Below, piece after piece: positions 41,946 to 50,741 of a stretch of DNA of 64,000 nt. Both the position numbers and the translations under genes were made by a program. Within the stretch, counting starts at the first letter, position 1. Every line of letters starts with the position of its first letter. This DNA is from Streptomyces flavofungini (GTDB lineage: Bacteria; Actinomycetota; Actinomycetes; Streptomycetales; Streptomycetaceae): positions 124,001 through 188,000 of the forward strand of contig NZ_CP128846.1 in the NCBI RefSeq assembly GCF_030388665.1, in the 5' to 3' direction. The notes under the pieces are model-generated. The model was not told the DNA's origin. It searched no databases and saw nothing but the letters and a program-made list of their open reading frames with translations.

Positions 41946-43007
41946 ATGAATGCTGGAAGCGGGGGTGCGGGAGCCGTGGGGGCCGGACTCGGGGCCGCCC
42001 CGGAAGCCGTGCGGGCCGGGCGCGGGACCCCCGCGGAGGCCGGCCGCGGGGACGCCGCCGACGTCGAACTGCGGCATCTGCGGGCCCTCGTCGCGATCGA
42101 CGCCGAAGGCACCGTCACGGACGCCGCGATCGCCCTCGGTGTCAGCCAGCCCGCGCTGTCGCGCACCCTGCGCCAGTTGGAGAGCCGGCTCAGCACCCGC
42201 CTCGTCGACCGCTCGACCCGGCACGTGGCGCTCACGGACGCCGGACGGCGCCTGGTCGAGCACGCGCACCGCATCCTGCGCCTGGTCGACGACGCGCTCG
42301 CCGAGACCGCCGCCGACGGACGCCCGTTGCGCATCGGCTTCGCGTGGTCCGCGCTCGGCCGGTACACGGTGCCCCTGCTGCGCGCCTGGCGCGAGAACCG
42401 GCCCGACACGGCGGCTCAGGTCCTGCGCCGCGACGACCCACAGGCGGCGCTGCGGCGCGGCGAGGTCGACCTGGCGCTCCTCCGCACGGAGCCCGTGCCG
42501 GACAGCGATCTGGTGTGCGTGCCGCTGCTGCGGGAGCGCCGTGTCGCCGCCCTGGCCGTGGACCACACGCTCGCCGGTCAACAGGCCGTCCGCCTGGAGG
42601 AGTTGTCGTACGAGCCGGTGGTGATCTGCTCGACGGCCGCCACGACGGCCGCGCACCTGTGGCCGACCGGGCGGCGCCCGCACACCTTCGAAGTGCCCGG
42701 TGTGGACGAATGGCTCACCACCATCGCCACCGGTGAGGCCGTCGGCGTCACCGCGGAGAGCGCGGGCCACAGCCACCCGCACCCCGGCGTCCGCTACGTC
42801 CCGCTCACGGACGCGCCCTCGGTGACCGTCCACCTCGTGCACCCGCGTGTGCCGCGGCACCCCGCGACGGCGGAGTTCCTCGACCACATCAGGATGCTGC
42901 TCGCCGAGGCCACGCGCACGGAGAGCCCTGAGACCACCGGACTGCCCTATTCGCAGCGAATTCCATGGATTCCCGGCGGCGGATCGAAATCGATGTACTG
43001 GAAGTGA
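41946..43007 (+). CDS. LysR-type transcriptional regulator of the SDR gene
   Basis: HTH VTDAAIALGVSQPALSRTLR, then RLVDRSTRHVALTDAG and a substrate-binding domain LRIGFAWSALGRYTVPLLRA. The first 40 residues are Gly/Ala-rich and may not be translated. The last 30 residues (after FLDHIRMLLAEAT) are unusual for the family and read into apparent relic sequence, so the original stop may have been lost. It is divergent from the SDR gene, which it probably controls. Confidence 0.75.
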   Translation: MNAGSGGAGAVGAGLGAAPEAVRAGRGTPAEAGRGDAADVELRHLRALVAIDAEGTVTDAAIALGVSQPALSRTLRQLESRLSTRLVDRSTRHVALTDAGRRLVEHAHRILRLVDDALAETAADGRPLRIGFAWSALGRYTVPLLRAWRENRPDTAAQVLRRDDPQAALRRGEVDLALLRTEPVPDSDLVCVPLLRERRVAALAVDHTLAGQQAVRLEELSYEPVVICSTAATTAAHLWPTGRRPHTFEVPGVDEWLTTIATGEAVGVTAESAGHSHPHPGVRYVPLTDAPSVTVHLVHPRVPRHPATAEFLDHIRMLLAEATRTESPETTGLPYSQRIPWIPGGGSKSMYWK

Positions 43008-43161
43008 CCGTGCGCCTCGGCTCCGGGCAGCTCGCGCAGCACCTTCCTCGGCAGCACTCGGGATTCCCTCAAAGACGCCTGGCACCGTGCGGGCGTGAAG
43101 TCGTCGTCGAGGACGGCTTCGAGGACCACGTCCCGTGTCCCGGCGGTGAATCCGAACGCTG

Positions 43162-43640
43162 GTGAGGTTGTCCGTCCGCTGGGGCGGAAAGGTGATGCTG
43201 AACTTCGTGGACGGCGTCCCCTACCGTGCCGAGGACGTCAATTTCTGGGGCATCACGTTCGCGCCCGACGACCGCACCTTCTACGCGACCATGGCGTCCA
43301 AGGGCCGCGCCTGGCTGATGCGCGGCGACCTCACCCGCCGCACCCTCACAGCGGTGCGCGGCAACGTCGAGTGCCCGTCCCTGTCCCCGGACGGCGACCG
43401 CCTGGCCCACGAGAAGCGCACGGCGAAGGGGCGGTGGCGACTGCACGTGCTCCGTCTCGGCAAGGGGGCGTCCCCGCAGCGGGACCTTCCCCTGGCCGAG
43501 ACCGCCCCCGTGGACGACCAGCCCTCGTGGCTGGACGCGGACGCCCTCGCGTACGCCCGCTCCGCGCACGGCAGGCCCACCCTCTTCACCGTCCCGGCGG
43601 ACGGCTCGGGCTCACCGCGGCGGTCATGGCGGGCTCGTCG
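43162..43640 (+). pseudogene. TolB-like beta-propeller fragment
   Basis: VPYRAEDVNFWGITFAPDDR, VECPSLSPDGDRLAHEKR, QPSWLDADALAYARSAH and LFTVPADGSGSPR are blades of the secreted TolB/WD40-like proteins common in Streptomyces. Both the N-terminal signal/first blades and the C-terminus are missing; after 43640 the frame is shadow sequence leading into the next gene. Confidence 0.6.
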
Positions 43641-43761
43641 CCGACGGTGCCGACCGGCTGATCGCCGAGCCGCCGGTCCGCGAGCGGGCTTCCTCTCAGG
43701 GCGAAACCGACCGATGAGATCCAGCCGCGTTCCGGCACGATTTCGGGGTAGAGGCGTTCCT

Positions 43762-44271
43762 GTGAGACACGGCGTCATAGCGGGCGGGACGGACCAGATG
43801 GATCGAGTTGCGGCGGAGGGCGACATAGCGTCGCTGGTCAGCTCGGGTCTGTCGGTGTCCCGTGCCTTCGAGGGCAGTGAGGAGATCGGTGCCGCCCGCG
43901 ACCTGGCGCGGTCGTTCCTCACCGACATTCAAGCCGTGCACGGGACGCCTGTCTCCGTGCGCGTCCTGAGCACCGTGCAGCTGGTGGTCAGCGAGCTGGT
44001 CACCAACGCCCGCAAGTACGCGCCGGGGCCGTGCCTGCTGACGTTGGAGGCCCGGGGCGGGACGGTGGACGTCACGGTGTGGGACAGCGAGCCCGCGCTG
44101 CCCGCGATCCTGCCCGCCGACCCGGGCCGGATCGGCCAGCACGGTCTGGAGATCGTGATGGCGGTGTGCCAGAGCCTGCACGTGCAGCGGGAGCCCGTCG
44201 GCAAACGGATCACCACGGCGATCTCGCTCACCGACGAACCCGCCGGGGACGCGGCCGACCGCCGACTGTGA
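43762..44271 (+). CDS. ATP-binding (HATPase_c_2) anti-sigma-like regulator
   Basis: The 169-residue single HATPase domain has QLVVSELVTNARKYAPGPCL (N box), VWDSEPALPAI (D box) and GQHGLEIVMAVCQSL (G box). This is the RsbW/SpoIIAB-like family, very abundant in Streptomyces, which bind and phosphorylate anti-anti-sigma partners or control regulators. No sigma factor or antagonist adjoins it. GTG 43762 is chosen, since GAGG lies seven bases upstream; ATG 43798 is the alternative. Confidence 0.8.
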   Translation: MRHGVIAGGTDQMDRVAAEGDIASLVSSGLSVSRAFEGSEEIGAARDLARSFLTDIQAVHGTPVSVRVLSTVQLVVSELVTNARKYAPGPCLLTLEARGGTVDVTVWDSEPALPAILPADPGRIGQHGLEIVMAVCQSLHVQREPVGKRITTAISLTDEPAGDAADRRL

Positions 44272-44294
44272 CCGCCGACCGCGCCCCGGTCCGG

Positions 44295-44735
44295 CTACGG
44301 AAGCCCGATGGGCGCGTTCACCCCGTCCTTCGTCTCCACGACCAGGAACGACAGGACGTCGTCACCGATGTTCCTGAGGTCGTGCAGATGGTGTTGCCCC
44401 GCTTCGAAGCGGAAGTGGAGGACCTGCCCGCGGACGTACGCGATCTCCCGCGAGGCGCCGTCGCTCGCGTGCTGGCGGGCCCGGCCGTCCGTCAGGGCGA
44501 TCCACGTGTAGTCGAGGACGTGCCGGTGGACCGGTACGCGCTCTCCCGGCTGGAGCGTGGTCTCCCAGACGCGCAGCGTCTCGGTCTCCTTGAGGAGCGT
44601 TTGGCCGATACGGCCGTTGTGGGTGTTGGCGTCGAACTCCTCGATCAGCGGCGGGCTCCAGCGATCGAAGTTCTTGGCCACGACCGTGCTGGTCAGGGGC
44701 GGGGTCGAAGGGGTGGAGTGTGACTCGGTGCCCAC
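44295..44735 (-). CDS. cupin-domain protein, last gene of the LanM/ATP-grasp run
   Basis: The 146-residue beta-barrel protein has the first cupin motif in PGERVPVHRHVLDYTWIALT and the second around FEAGQHHLHDLRNIGDD, giving His/Glu-like metal ligands. It could be a metal-dependent oxygenase, isomerase or a sensor; the reaction is not evident. It lies 69 bp downstream of the GNAT-aminotransferase gene on the same strand, so it probably belongs to that operon. Confidence 0.7.
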   Translation of the reverse strand: MGTESHSTPSTPPLTSTVVAKNFDRWSPPLIEEFDANTHNGRIGQTLLKETETLRVWETTLQPGERVPVHRHVLDYTWIALTDGRARQHASDGASREIAYVRGQVLHFRFEAGQHHLHDLRNIGDDVLSFLVVETKDGVNAPIGLP

Positions 44736-44804
44736 GAAACGGATCCTTTCCAGGGGGCGTCGGGGTGGTTGCGCGGCGGCGGTCGCGCGGGGGCCGCGAC
44801 CTGC

Positions 44805-46784
44805 TCACAGGGCGAAGGAGAGGGCTTCGAGCAGGGCGTCGTTCGCGCGCCGGTTGCCGATGGAGATCCGGCAGGTGGCGGGGATGACGTGGCCCGTGTC
44901 GGCGACGGCGATGCCCGCGTCGCGCAGCCGCTCCGTCACCAGGTCGTGCTTGTGCAGGCGGACCAGCAGGAAGTTGGTCTCCGAGGGGAACACCCGGTCC
45001 ACCGCCGGGTGCCCGTCCAGGGCCGCGGCCAGCCGCTCGCGTTCGGCGCGGATGAGCTTGACGGCGGCGAGCGCTCGGCCCGCGTCGGTCAGCCGGTCCC
45101 GGACGGCGCGCTGCGAGGCGTCGGTGAACCCGAAGGGCACCTGGAGCCGTCGCAGGGCCTCGATGACGCCGGGCTGTGCGAGGGCGATCCCGCAGCGGGC
45201 ACCGGCCAGGCCCCAGGCCTTGGAGAGGGTCCTCAGGACGATGAGGTTGTCGTGCCGGGCGACCAGGGCGGCGTACGAGGGGTTCTCGCTGAACTCCACG
45301 TACGCCTCGTCGATGACCACGACGCCGTCGGTGCGCGTGACGAGGGCGTGCACCTGGTCCGGGTCGAGCCTGGTCCCGACGGGGTTGTTCGGGTCGCACA
45401 GGATGGTGACCCGTGGGTCCGCCGCCAGGATCCCTTGAAGGTCGAGGTCGCGCAGGTCGTCGCCGCGCAGCGGCACCTCCACCAGGGGCAGGCGCAGGAC
45501 GCGGGCGAAGTGGGTGTACAGCGGGAACGTCGGCGGGGTGACGCAGACGCTCTCGCCGGGCGAGGCGAGCGCCGCGAGGAGCAGCATGACGCCGTCCACC
45601 GCCCCGCTGGTGAACAGCACGTGGTCGGGGCCGAGGGCGTCGACGCCCTCGTGGCCGGGCAGTGCCGAGAGGGCGCTGAGGTAGGTGTGGGCGAGTTCCG
45701 TCGTGTCGAGGTGGGGGTAGTTGCCCTCGGGTCCGAGGAACGGGTTGGTGTTGCTCGTCAGGTCGACCGTGTCGAACCGCGGCTGGTGGCGGAACCGGGC
45801 CGGGCCCGGGACCGGCACCGTCGTGACGGGCGGGGCCGCGAACCGCGACAGTTCCGGTTCCCGCGGCCCGTCCTGCGCGGCCGTGACCCCCTCGGCGCGC
45901 AGCCAGTGGTCGAGCGGGACGAACAGGTCGGCTCCGAGGCACCGCATGCGCTCGGCGTCCCCCCGGCCGAGGTGCACCCATTCCAGGCCGGAGGTGCGGG
46001 CGTCGGCGTACAGCTGGTACAGGGTGGCCACGTAGAGGTCGTCGCGCACCGCGGCGTCCTCGTGATCGATGGCCTGCGTGAGGCAGTAGACGCCGCGGCC
46101 GTTGTGGGAGGCGGTCGTCAGTCCGGCCTGGACGACGGTGTCGCCGCGACGGCGCAGGAACAGCTCGGTGCGGTCGGCGAGCGCGCCGTGGGCGAGGGCG
46201 TCGAGGGCGGCGGCGTTGTAGACGTGGTCGCCGTGCTGCCCGTGCTCCCTCCTCCGCTCCGCCTGGCGCCGGTGGAGGTCGGCGAAGGCCGCGCGCGCCC
46301 AGGGCTTCCCGTCGATGTCGCGCAGGCGGATCCGCTCCCACGTGGTCTCCTGGGACACCGCGTGGTGGCGGCGCCGGACATCGCGGAGCCGGTCGGCGCC
46401 GACGCGGGTCCGCAGCACGTCGTCCACCTCCCCCGTCAGCCGGACCACGCACTCGGGGGCGGCGGGGACGGGCACGAGGCCGGCCGCCCGCAGCGCGCTG
46501 GTGTCGTCGCTGCGCCGCACACCGGGCACGAGAATCTGGTGCGCGTCCAGGGCCTCCGCCCTGCGGACCAGCTCGGCCAGGGCGTGCGGGGTCGGGACGG
46601 GGCTGGTCGGCCCGTACAGGCATCCGCCGCCGATGAGGGTCGGGCGTTCCCGCACGGCGGGGTCGAGGGGAGTGAACGCCTCGGTGTCCTGGCCGAGTTG
46701 GGCCAGCAAGGCCACGGGGTCGGCGGAGCCGAGGGCGGCGCACAGCACCTGCTGGAGCGCGTCGAGATCACAGGGCCTGCGCAT
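44805..46784 (-). CDS. GNAT-like domain fused to a class I/II PLP aminotransferase
   Basis: The 659-residue fusion has an N-terminal GNAT/FemAB-like region (about 110-300: DVRRRHHAVSQETTWERI, RTELFLRRRGDTVVQAGL, SGLEWVHLGRGDAERMRCLG) and a C-terminal HisC/threonine-phosphate-decarboxylase-like aminotransferase (about 335-659: LTSNTNPFLGPEGNYPHLDT, DPNNPVGTRLDP, VVIDEAYVEFSE, PLP Lys522 in LSKAWGLAGARCGI). The two halves are normally separate. GGAG precedes ATG 46784, which lies 17 bp inside the epimerase gene. It may aminate and acylate one intermediate in the pathway. Confidence 0.8.
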   Translation of the reverse strand: MRRPCDLDALQQVLCAALGSADPVALLAQLGQDTEAFTPLDPAVRERPTLIGGGCLYGPTSPVPTPHALAELVRRAEALDAHQILVPGVRRSDDTSALRAAGLVPVPAAPECVVRLTGEVDDVLRTRVGADRLRDVRRRHHAVSQETTWERIRLRDIDGKPWARAAFADLHRRQAERRREHGQHGDHVYNAAALDALAHGALADRTELFLRRRGDTVVQAGLTTASHNGRGVYCLTQAIDHEDAAVRDDLYVATLYQLYADARTSGLEWVHLGRGDAERMRCLGADLFVPLDHWLRAEGVTAAQDGPREPELSRFAAPPVTTVPVPGPARFRHQPRFDTVDLTSNTNPFLGPEGNYPHLDTTELAHTYLSALSALPGHEGVDALGPDHVLFTSGAVDGVMLLLAALASPGESVCVTPPTFPLYTHFARVLRLPLVEVPLRGDDLRDLDLQGILAADPRVTILCDPNNPVGTRLDPDQVHALVTRTDGVVVIDEAYVEFSENPSYAALVARHDNLIVLRTLSKAWGLAGARCGIALAQPGVIEALRRLQVPFGFTDASQRAVRDRLTDAGRALAAVKLIRAERERLAAALDGHPAVDRVFPSETNFLLVRLHKHDLVTERLRDAGIAVADTGHVIPATCRISIGNRRANDALLEALSFAL

Positions 46785-47742
46785 GCCGGCTCCGTTCGCC
46801 GTCGAGGTGGGTGTCGAAGTACTCCCCGATGCGGTCCTGGTACTCCTCGAACAGCTCCGCCAGGGTGCGGGCGATGCCGGTCTTCCAGGCGACCGAGCAG
46901 TCACCGATCAGGCTCCGGCGGACGCCGTGGTCGAAGATCGCGGTCTCGCGGCTGTGGTCGCCCCGGTCCAGCTCGACCGGTACGCCGGTGAGCGCGGACA
47001 TGTACTCCAGCAGGTCCGTGACGCCGACCTCCTCGTCGCCGCCCCAGTTCACGACCCGCGCGGGTGCCCGCGCCGCCTCCCACAGCAGGGGCACCTGCCG
47101 GACGACGTCGTCGGTGTGCAGGAGGTTGCAGTAGTTCTGCCCCTCGCGCGGCACCGCGCACGGCTCTCCGCGGCGCATCTCGTTGAAGAGGATCATGGGG
47201 ACGCCGCCGTGGCCGTACGGCCCGTACGCGATGTTGAGCCGGGCGATCACCGAGGGCAGCCCGAGTGCCTCGGCCAGGCCCCGCACGACTCCTTCGGCGG
47301 AGAGCTTGGCGACGGGGTAGGTCGGCAGCCAGGGGGCCGTGCCGCCGAGGGGGTCGCCCTCCCGGTAGCGGTGGGTGCGGTCGGCGCGGTCGTAGACGAC
47401 GCCGGACGACACGTACAGGAACGCCTCCGCGCCCGCGCAGTGCGTCATGAGGCGCGCCGTGCCGACGGCGTTGACGCGCGCGGTCTCCTCGAAGTCCGTC
47501 CGGTCGCCGCGGTGCACCGCCGAGTGCAGGACGTGGGTGAAGTCGCGCGGCAGGTCCGCCAGGTCGCCGTCGGCCATGTCCCAGGTGAAGGTGCGCGCGC
47601 CCTGCTCCTCCAGGGCCTCGCGGGCGGTCGGGTCGCCGAAGCGGCCGAGGCACCACACCTCGTTGTCGGCGGCGAGCGCCTCGGCGACGGGCCGCGCGAC
47701 CTGGCCGGTGCCGCCCGTGATGAGGATCTTCTTCCCGTGCAT
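46768..47742 (-). CDS. NAD-dependent epimerase/dehydratase
   Basis: The 324-residue extended SDR begins MHGKKILITGGTGQVARPVA with the NAD fingerprint GGTGQVA, then FLYVSSGVVYDRADRT (active Ser) and TAPWLPTYPVAKLSAEGVVR, giving the Tyr-x3-Lys (YPVAK). A nucleotide-sugar or a carrier-bound substrate is possible. It lies two bases after the A-T-TE gene and overlaps the fusion gene, so the three are one translational unit. Confidence 0.85.
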   Translation of the reverse strand: MHGKKILITGGTGQVARPVAEALAADNEVWCLGRFGDPTAREALEEQGARTFTWDMADGDLADLPRDFTHVLHSAVHRGDRTDFEETARVNAVGTARLMTHCAGAEAFLYVSSGVVYDRADRTHRYREGDPLGGTAPWLPTYPVAKLSAEGVVRGLAEALGLPSVIARLNIAYGPYGHGGVPMILFNEMRRGEPCAVPREGQNYCNLLHTDDVVRQVPLLWEAARAPARVVNWGGDEEVGVTDLLEYMSALTGVPVELDRGDHSRETAIFDHGVRRSLIGDCSVAWKTGIARTLAELFEEYQDRIGEYFDTHLDGERSRHAQAL

Positions 47743-47744
47743 GG

Positions 47745-50540
47745 TCAGTGGCTCCTGGTCGTGTCTGCGGTGGCGGCGGTCTCGCCGGTGTCTGCGGTCT
47801 CTTCCGCGAGTGCTCGGCCCAGTTCGCGCCGCAGGGTCGCTTGGAAGGTCTGGACGTGCTGGGGGCTCATGAGGGTGTAGTGCTCGCCGTCGACTTCGAT
47901 GTACCGGTTGGTGGTGCGGGTGAAGTCGTCCCAGTGGCGGAGCTGGCCGTTCAGCCACTCCTCCTTGGTGCCGCGCAGCGGGGTGCAGTAGAAGACCTGC
48001 GTCCGCGCGACCGATCCGGAGGGTTCGTAGGTCCGGCCCAGGTGCACCATGCTCTGGGCGAGGTTCACCCAGGCGGTGAACCGCTCGACGGTGAGATCGA
48101 GTTCGGTGAGGCGGCTCCGCGGCGCCTGGTCGATCAGATACGCGAGCTGGTCGGCCTCGGGCAGGCCGCGAAGTGTGGCGGTGAGGCCTTCGACGTCGGC
48201 GGCGCCGATCAGTTCGAGGAACAGGGCGAGGTTGATGGCGCCGTCGGTGAACGTGATCTCGTTCATGCGGCCGGAGATGCTCGGCGGCAGGTTGAAGACG
48301 CCGACGAACCTCACCTCGTCGCCGTCGGCCTCGAGGCGCTTGGCCATCTCGAAGGCGACCGCGCCGCCGTAGGAGTAGCCCGCGACGGCGTAGGGCCCGC
48401 GGGGCTGGGTCCGCCGCACCGCGTCGACGTAGGTGGACACCATCTCGTCGAACGAGGCGAAGTGGCTCTCGCCCTTGCCGAAGCCCCGGGCCCGCAGCGC
48501 GTAGAAGGGCCGTTCACCGGTGAAGTACTTGGCGAGGTTCACGAACACCAGCACCTCCCCCAGGCCGGGGTGCACGCAGAACAGCGGCGTACCGTCCCCG
48601 GTGACCTGCAGGGGCACCAGCGGGTCGTACGCGGCGTCGCCCCCGGTGCCCTGCCCGCCGGTGAGGCGCCCGGCGAGGGCCCGTACGGTCGGGGCCTGCA
48701 GGAGCGTCGCCATCGGTACGTCATCGATGCCGAATCCGGCCTGGATCTCCAGCTTGAGCCGCAGCACGTCGAGGGAGGTGCCGCCGAGGTCGAAGAAGCT
48801 CGCGGTGACCGGCACCGCCCCGACGTTCAGGACGCGGGCGTAGATGTCGGCCAGCGCGGTCTCGGCGGCTCCCTCGGGTGCCACGTGGGCGCCGAGGAAC
48901 CGGGTGCTCACCTCGCTCGCCCGGCGGACCGCCGCGTCGAGGCCGCCCGCTTCGACGGCCGTGCGCAGCCGGGTGCGCTGGATCTTCCCGAGGTTGCTGC
49001 GGGGTATCTGCTCCTCGGTGACGGGCAGGACGAGCTGGGGCCTAAACCCCCAGTGCATGATCGTGGAGCTGCGGATCGCCACGACCGCCCGGTACACGGC
49101 GGTGTCGTCGCCGAGGTCGCCCGCCGGGACGAACGCGACGGCGAGCTGTTCGGAGTCGGCTCCCCCGGGCCGGATCGGGAAGGCCGCGACCTGCCCCCGC
49201 CGCACGTCGTCCAACTCGTCGAGTGTCGCTTCCAGGTCGTGGCTGTAGTAGTTGACGCCGTTGACGATGATGGAGTCCTTGGTACGTCCGACCAGCGTCA
49301 ACCGGCCTTCGGCGTCCAGGTGTCCGAGGTCTCCGGTGCGGAACCAGCCGTCGGCCGTGAACGCCCGCGCGGTGGCCTCGTCGTCGCCGAAGTACCCGTC
49401 GGTGACCATGGGCCCGCGCAGTTGCACCTCGCCCGCCTCGGTCGGCCCCGGCTCGTCGGTGGTGGCGAGGACGCGCCCCTCGCCGTCGGTGACGCGGACG
49501 CGCAGGCCGTGCACCGGCCGCCCCAGGGGCGGGAACTCGGTGAACAGGTCCCGGGCGGCGAAGTCGCGGTTGAACACGCTGCCCGCGCACGTCTCGGTCA
49601 TCCCGAACGCGGGCACGACGACGTCCTGGCGCAGCCCGTAGGGGGACAGCGCGGCCAGGAAGTCCCGCACGGTCGCGCTGACGGTGGCCTCGCCGCCGGA
49701 GATGATGTGCCGCACGTGCGACAGGTCCACCTCCTCCCGCGCGGGGGGCCGCCTGGCGAGCGCCTGGTTGAGCTGCCCGAACAGGAAGTTCGGCGTGAAG
49801 GTCACGCGCACCCGGTGGGCCGCGAGCAGCCGGAGGAATTCCACCGGGTCGGCCAGGACCGTCGCGGGGGTGGCCATGACCTGGTCGGCGCCGTTGAACA
49901 TCGGCAGCAGGTGCGCCTCGATCGCGGCGATGTGATCCGTGGAGATCCAGTTCAACGAGGTGTCTGCGGGGCCGAGGCCGAGCGCTCCGGCCTTGCCCGC
50001 CTGGGCGGCGATGAGGTTGGCGTGCGTGAGCCGGACGGCCTTGCTGGAGCCGGTGGACCCCGAGGTCAGCATGAGGAGGGTGAGGTCGCCGGGATCGGGG
50101 GCGTGGGGCGCGGCGCTCTCGGGTGCGGCGTGGCTCAGTTCCTCCACCGTCACGGTCCGCAGGCCGATGTCGGGCAGGTCGCCGTGGGTGGCTTTCGAGG
50201 CGATGACCAGCGGGTCGTCCAACAGGGCGCGCAGGTGGTCCAGTTGGTTGCGCCAGCGGGACGGGTCGGCGGGCGGCGCGACCGGGCACGGGACGAGGCC
50301 GCCGAGGACGCAGCCCCAGAAGGCGCGGAAGAAGGACTCGGGGTCGTTCGCGGCGATCAGTACCCGGTCTCCCGGGACGGCGCCCTGGTCGCGCAGTCCT
50401 TGGGTGATCCGGCGGGCGCTGTCCCGCAGCTCGGCGTAGGACAGGAACGAGCCGCCGATGAAAGTGATGCCTCGGGTGGTGTCCTGTGCCGCGCTCTCCA
50501 GCAGCTGCGGAAGCGTCGAGGCGGATATGTGGTCCGGCAT
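47745..50540 (-). CDS. stand-alone adenylation-carrier-thioesterase protein (NRPS-like)
   Basis: The 931-residue enzyme has an acyl-/amino-acyl adenylation domain (1-540: A3 loop LMLTSGSTGSSKAVRLTHAN, FGMTETCAGS, TGDLGHLD, A10 Lys519 in IPRSNLGKIQRTRL), a carrier domain with phosphopantetheine Ser589 in FFDLGGTSLDVLRL, and a type-I thioesterase with Ser723 in VAGYSYGGAVAFEMA and a late His in DGEHYTLM. There is no condensation domain, so it activates one acid and releases it by hydrolysis or transfer. ATG 50540 follows GGAGG at ten bases. It sits between the ATP-grasp genes and the epimerase. Confidence 0.88.
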   Translation of the reverse strand: MPDHISASTLPQLLESAAQDTTRGITFIGGSFLSYAELRDSARRITQGLRDQGAVPGDRVLIAANDPESFFRAFWGCVLGGLVPCPVAPPADPSRWRNQLDHLRALLDDPLVIASKATHGDLPDIGLRTVTVEELSHAAPESAAPHAPDPGDLTLLMLTSGSTGSSKAVRLTHANLIAAQAGKAGALGLGPADTSLNWISTDHIAAIEAHLLPMFNGADQVMATPATVLADPVEFLRLLAAHRVRVTFTPNFLFGQLNQALARRPPAREEVDLSHVRHIISGGEATVSATVRDFLAALSPYGLRQDVVVPAFGMTETCAGSVFNRDFAARDLFTEFPPLGRPVHGLRVRVTDGEGRVLATTDEPGPTEAGEVQLRGPMVTDGYFGDDEATARAFTADGWFRTGDLGHLDAEGRLTLVGRTKDSIIVNGVNYYSHDLEATLDELDDVRRGQVAAFPIRPGGADSEQLAVAFVPAGDLGDDTAVYRAVVAIRSSTIMHWGFRPQLVLPVTEEQIPRSNLGKIQRTRLRTAVEAGGLDAAVRRASEVSTRFLGAHVAPEGAAETALADIYARVLNVGAVPVTASFFDLGGTSLDVLRLKLEIQAGFGIDDVPMATLLQAPTVRALAGRLTGGQGTGGDAAYDPLVPLQVTGDGTPLFCVHPGLGEVLVFVNLAKYFTGERPFYALRARGFGKGESHFASFDEMVSTYVDAVRRTQPRGPYAVAGYSYGGAVAFEMAKRLEADGDEVRFVGVFNLPPSISGRMNEITFTDGAINLALFLELIGAADVEGLTATLRGLPEADQLAYLIDQAPRSRLTELDLTVERFTAWVNLAQSMVHLGRTYEPSGSVARTQVFYCTPLRGTKEEWLNGQLRHWDDFTRTTNRYIEVDGEHYTLMSPQHVQTFQATLRRELGRALAEETADTGETAATADTTRSH

Positions 50541-50741
50541 GGGGCGGAGACCTCCGATCAGAAGGGTCGGAAAACGGCCCTGGATTTCCATCACGACGGG
50601 GTTCTTCAGGGATGGCGAAGCCGAACGAGGAAGACGTGGTGAATTCGCATGAGGAGGAGGTGGTCAATACGTGCGGAGGGGGTGGGGGTGAATGCGTACG
50701 GGGAAGGGGCGCGGGCGGGGGCGCTGGTGTGAGCCCCGGCG

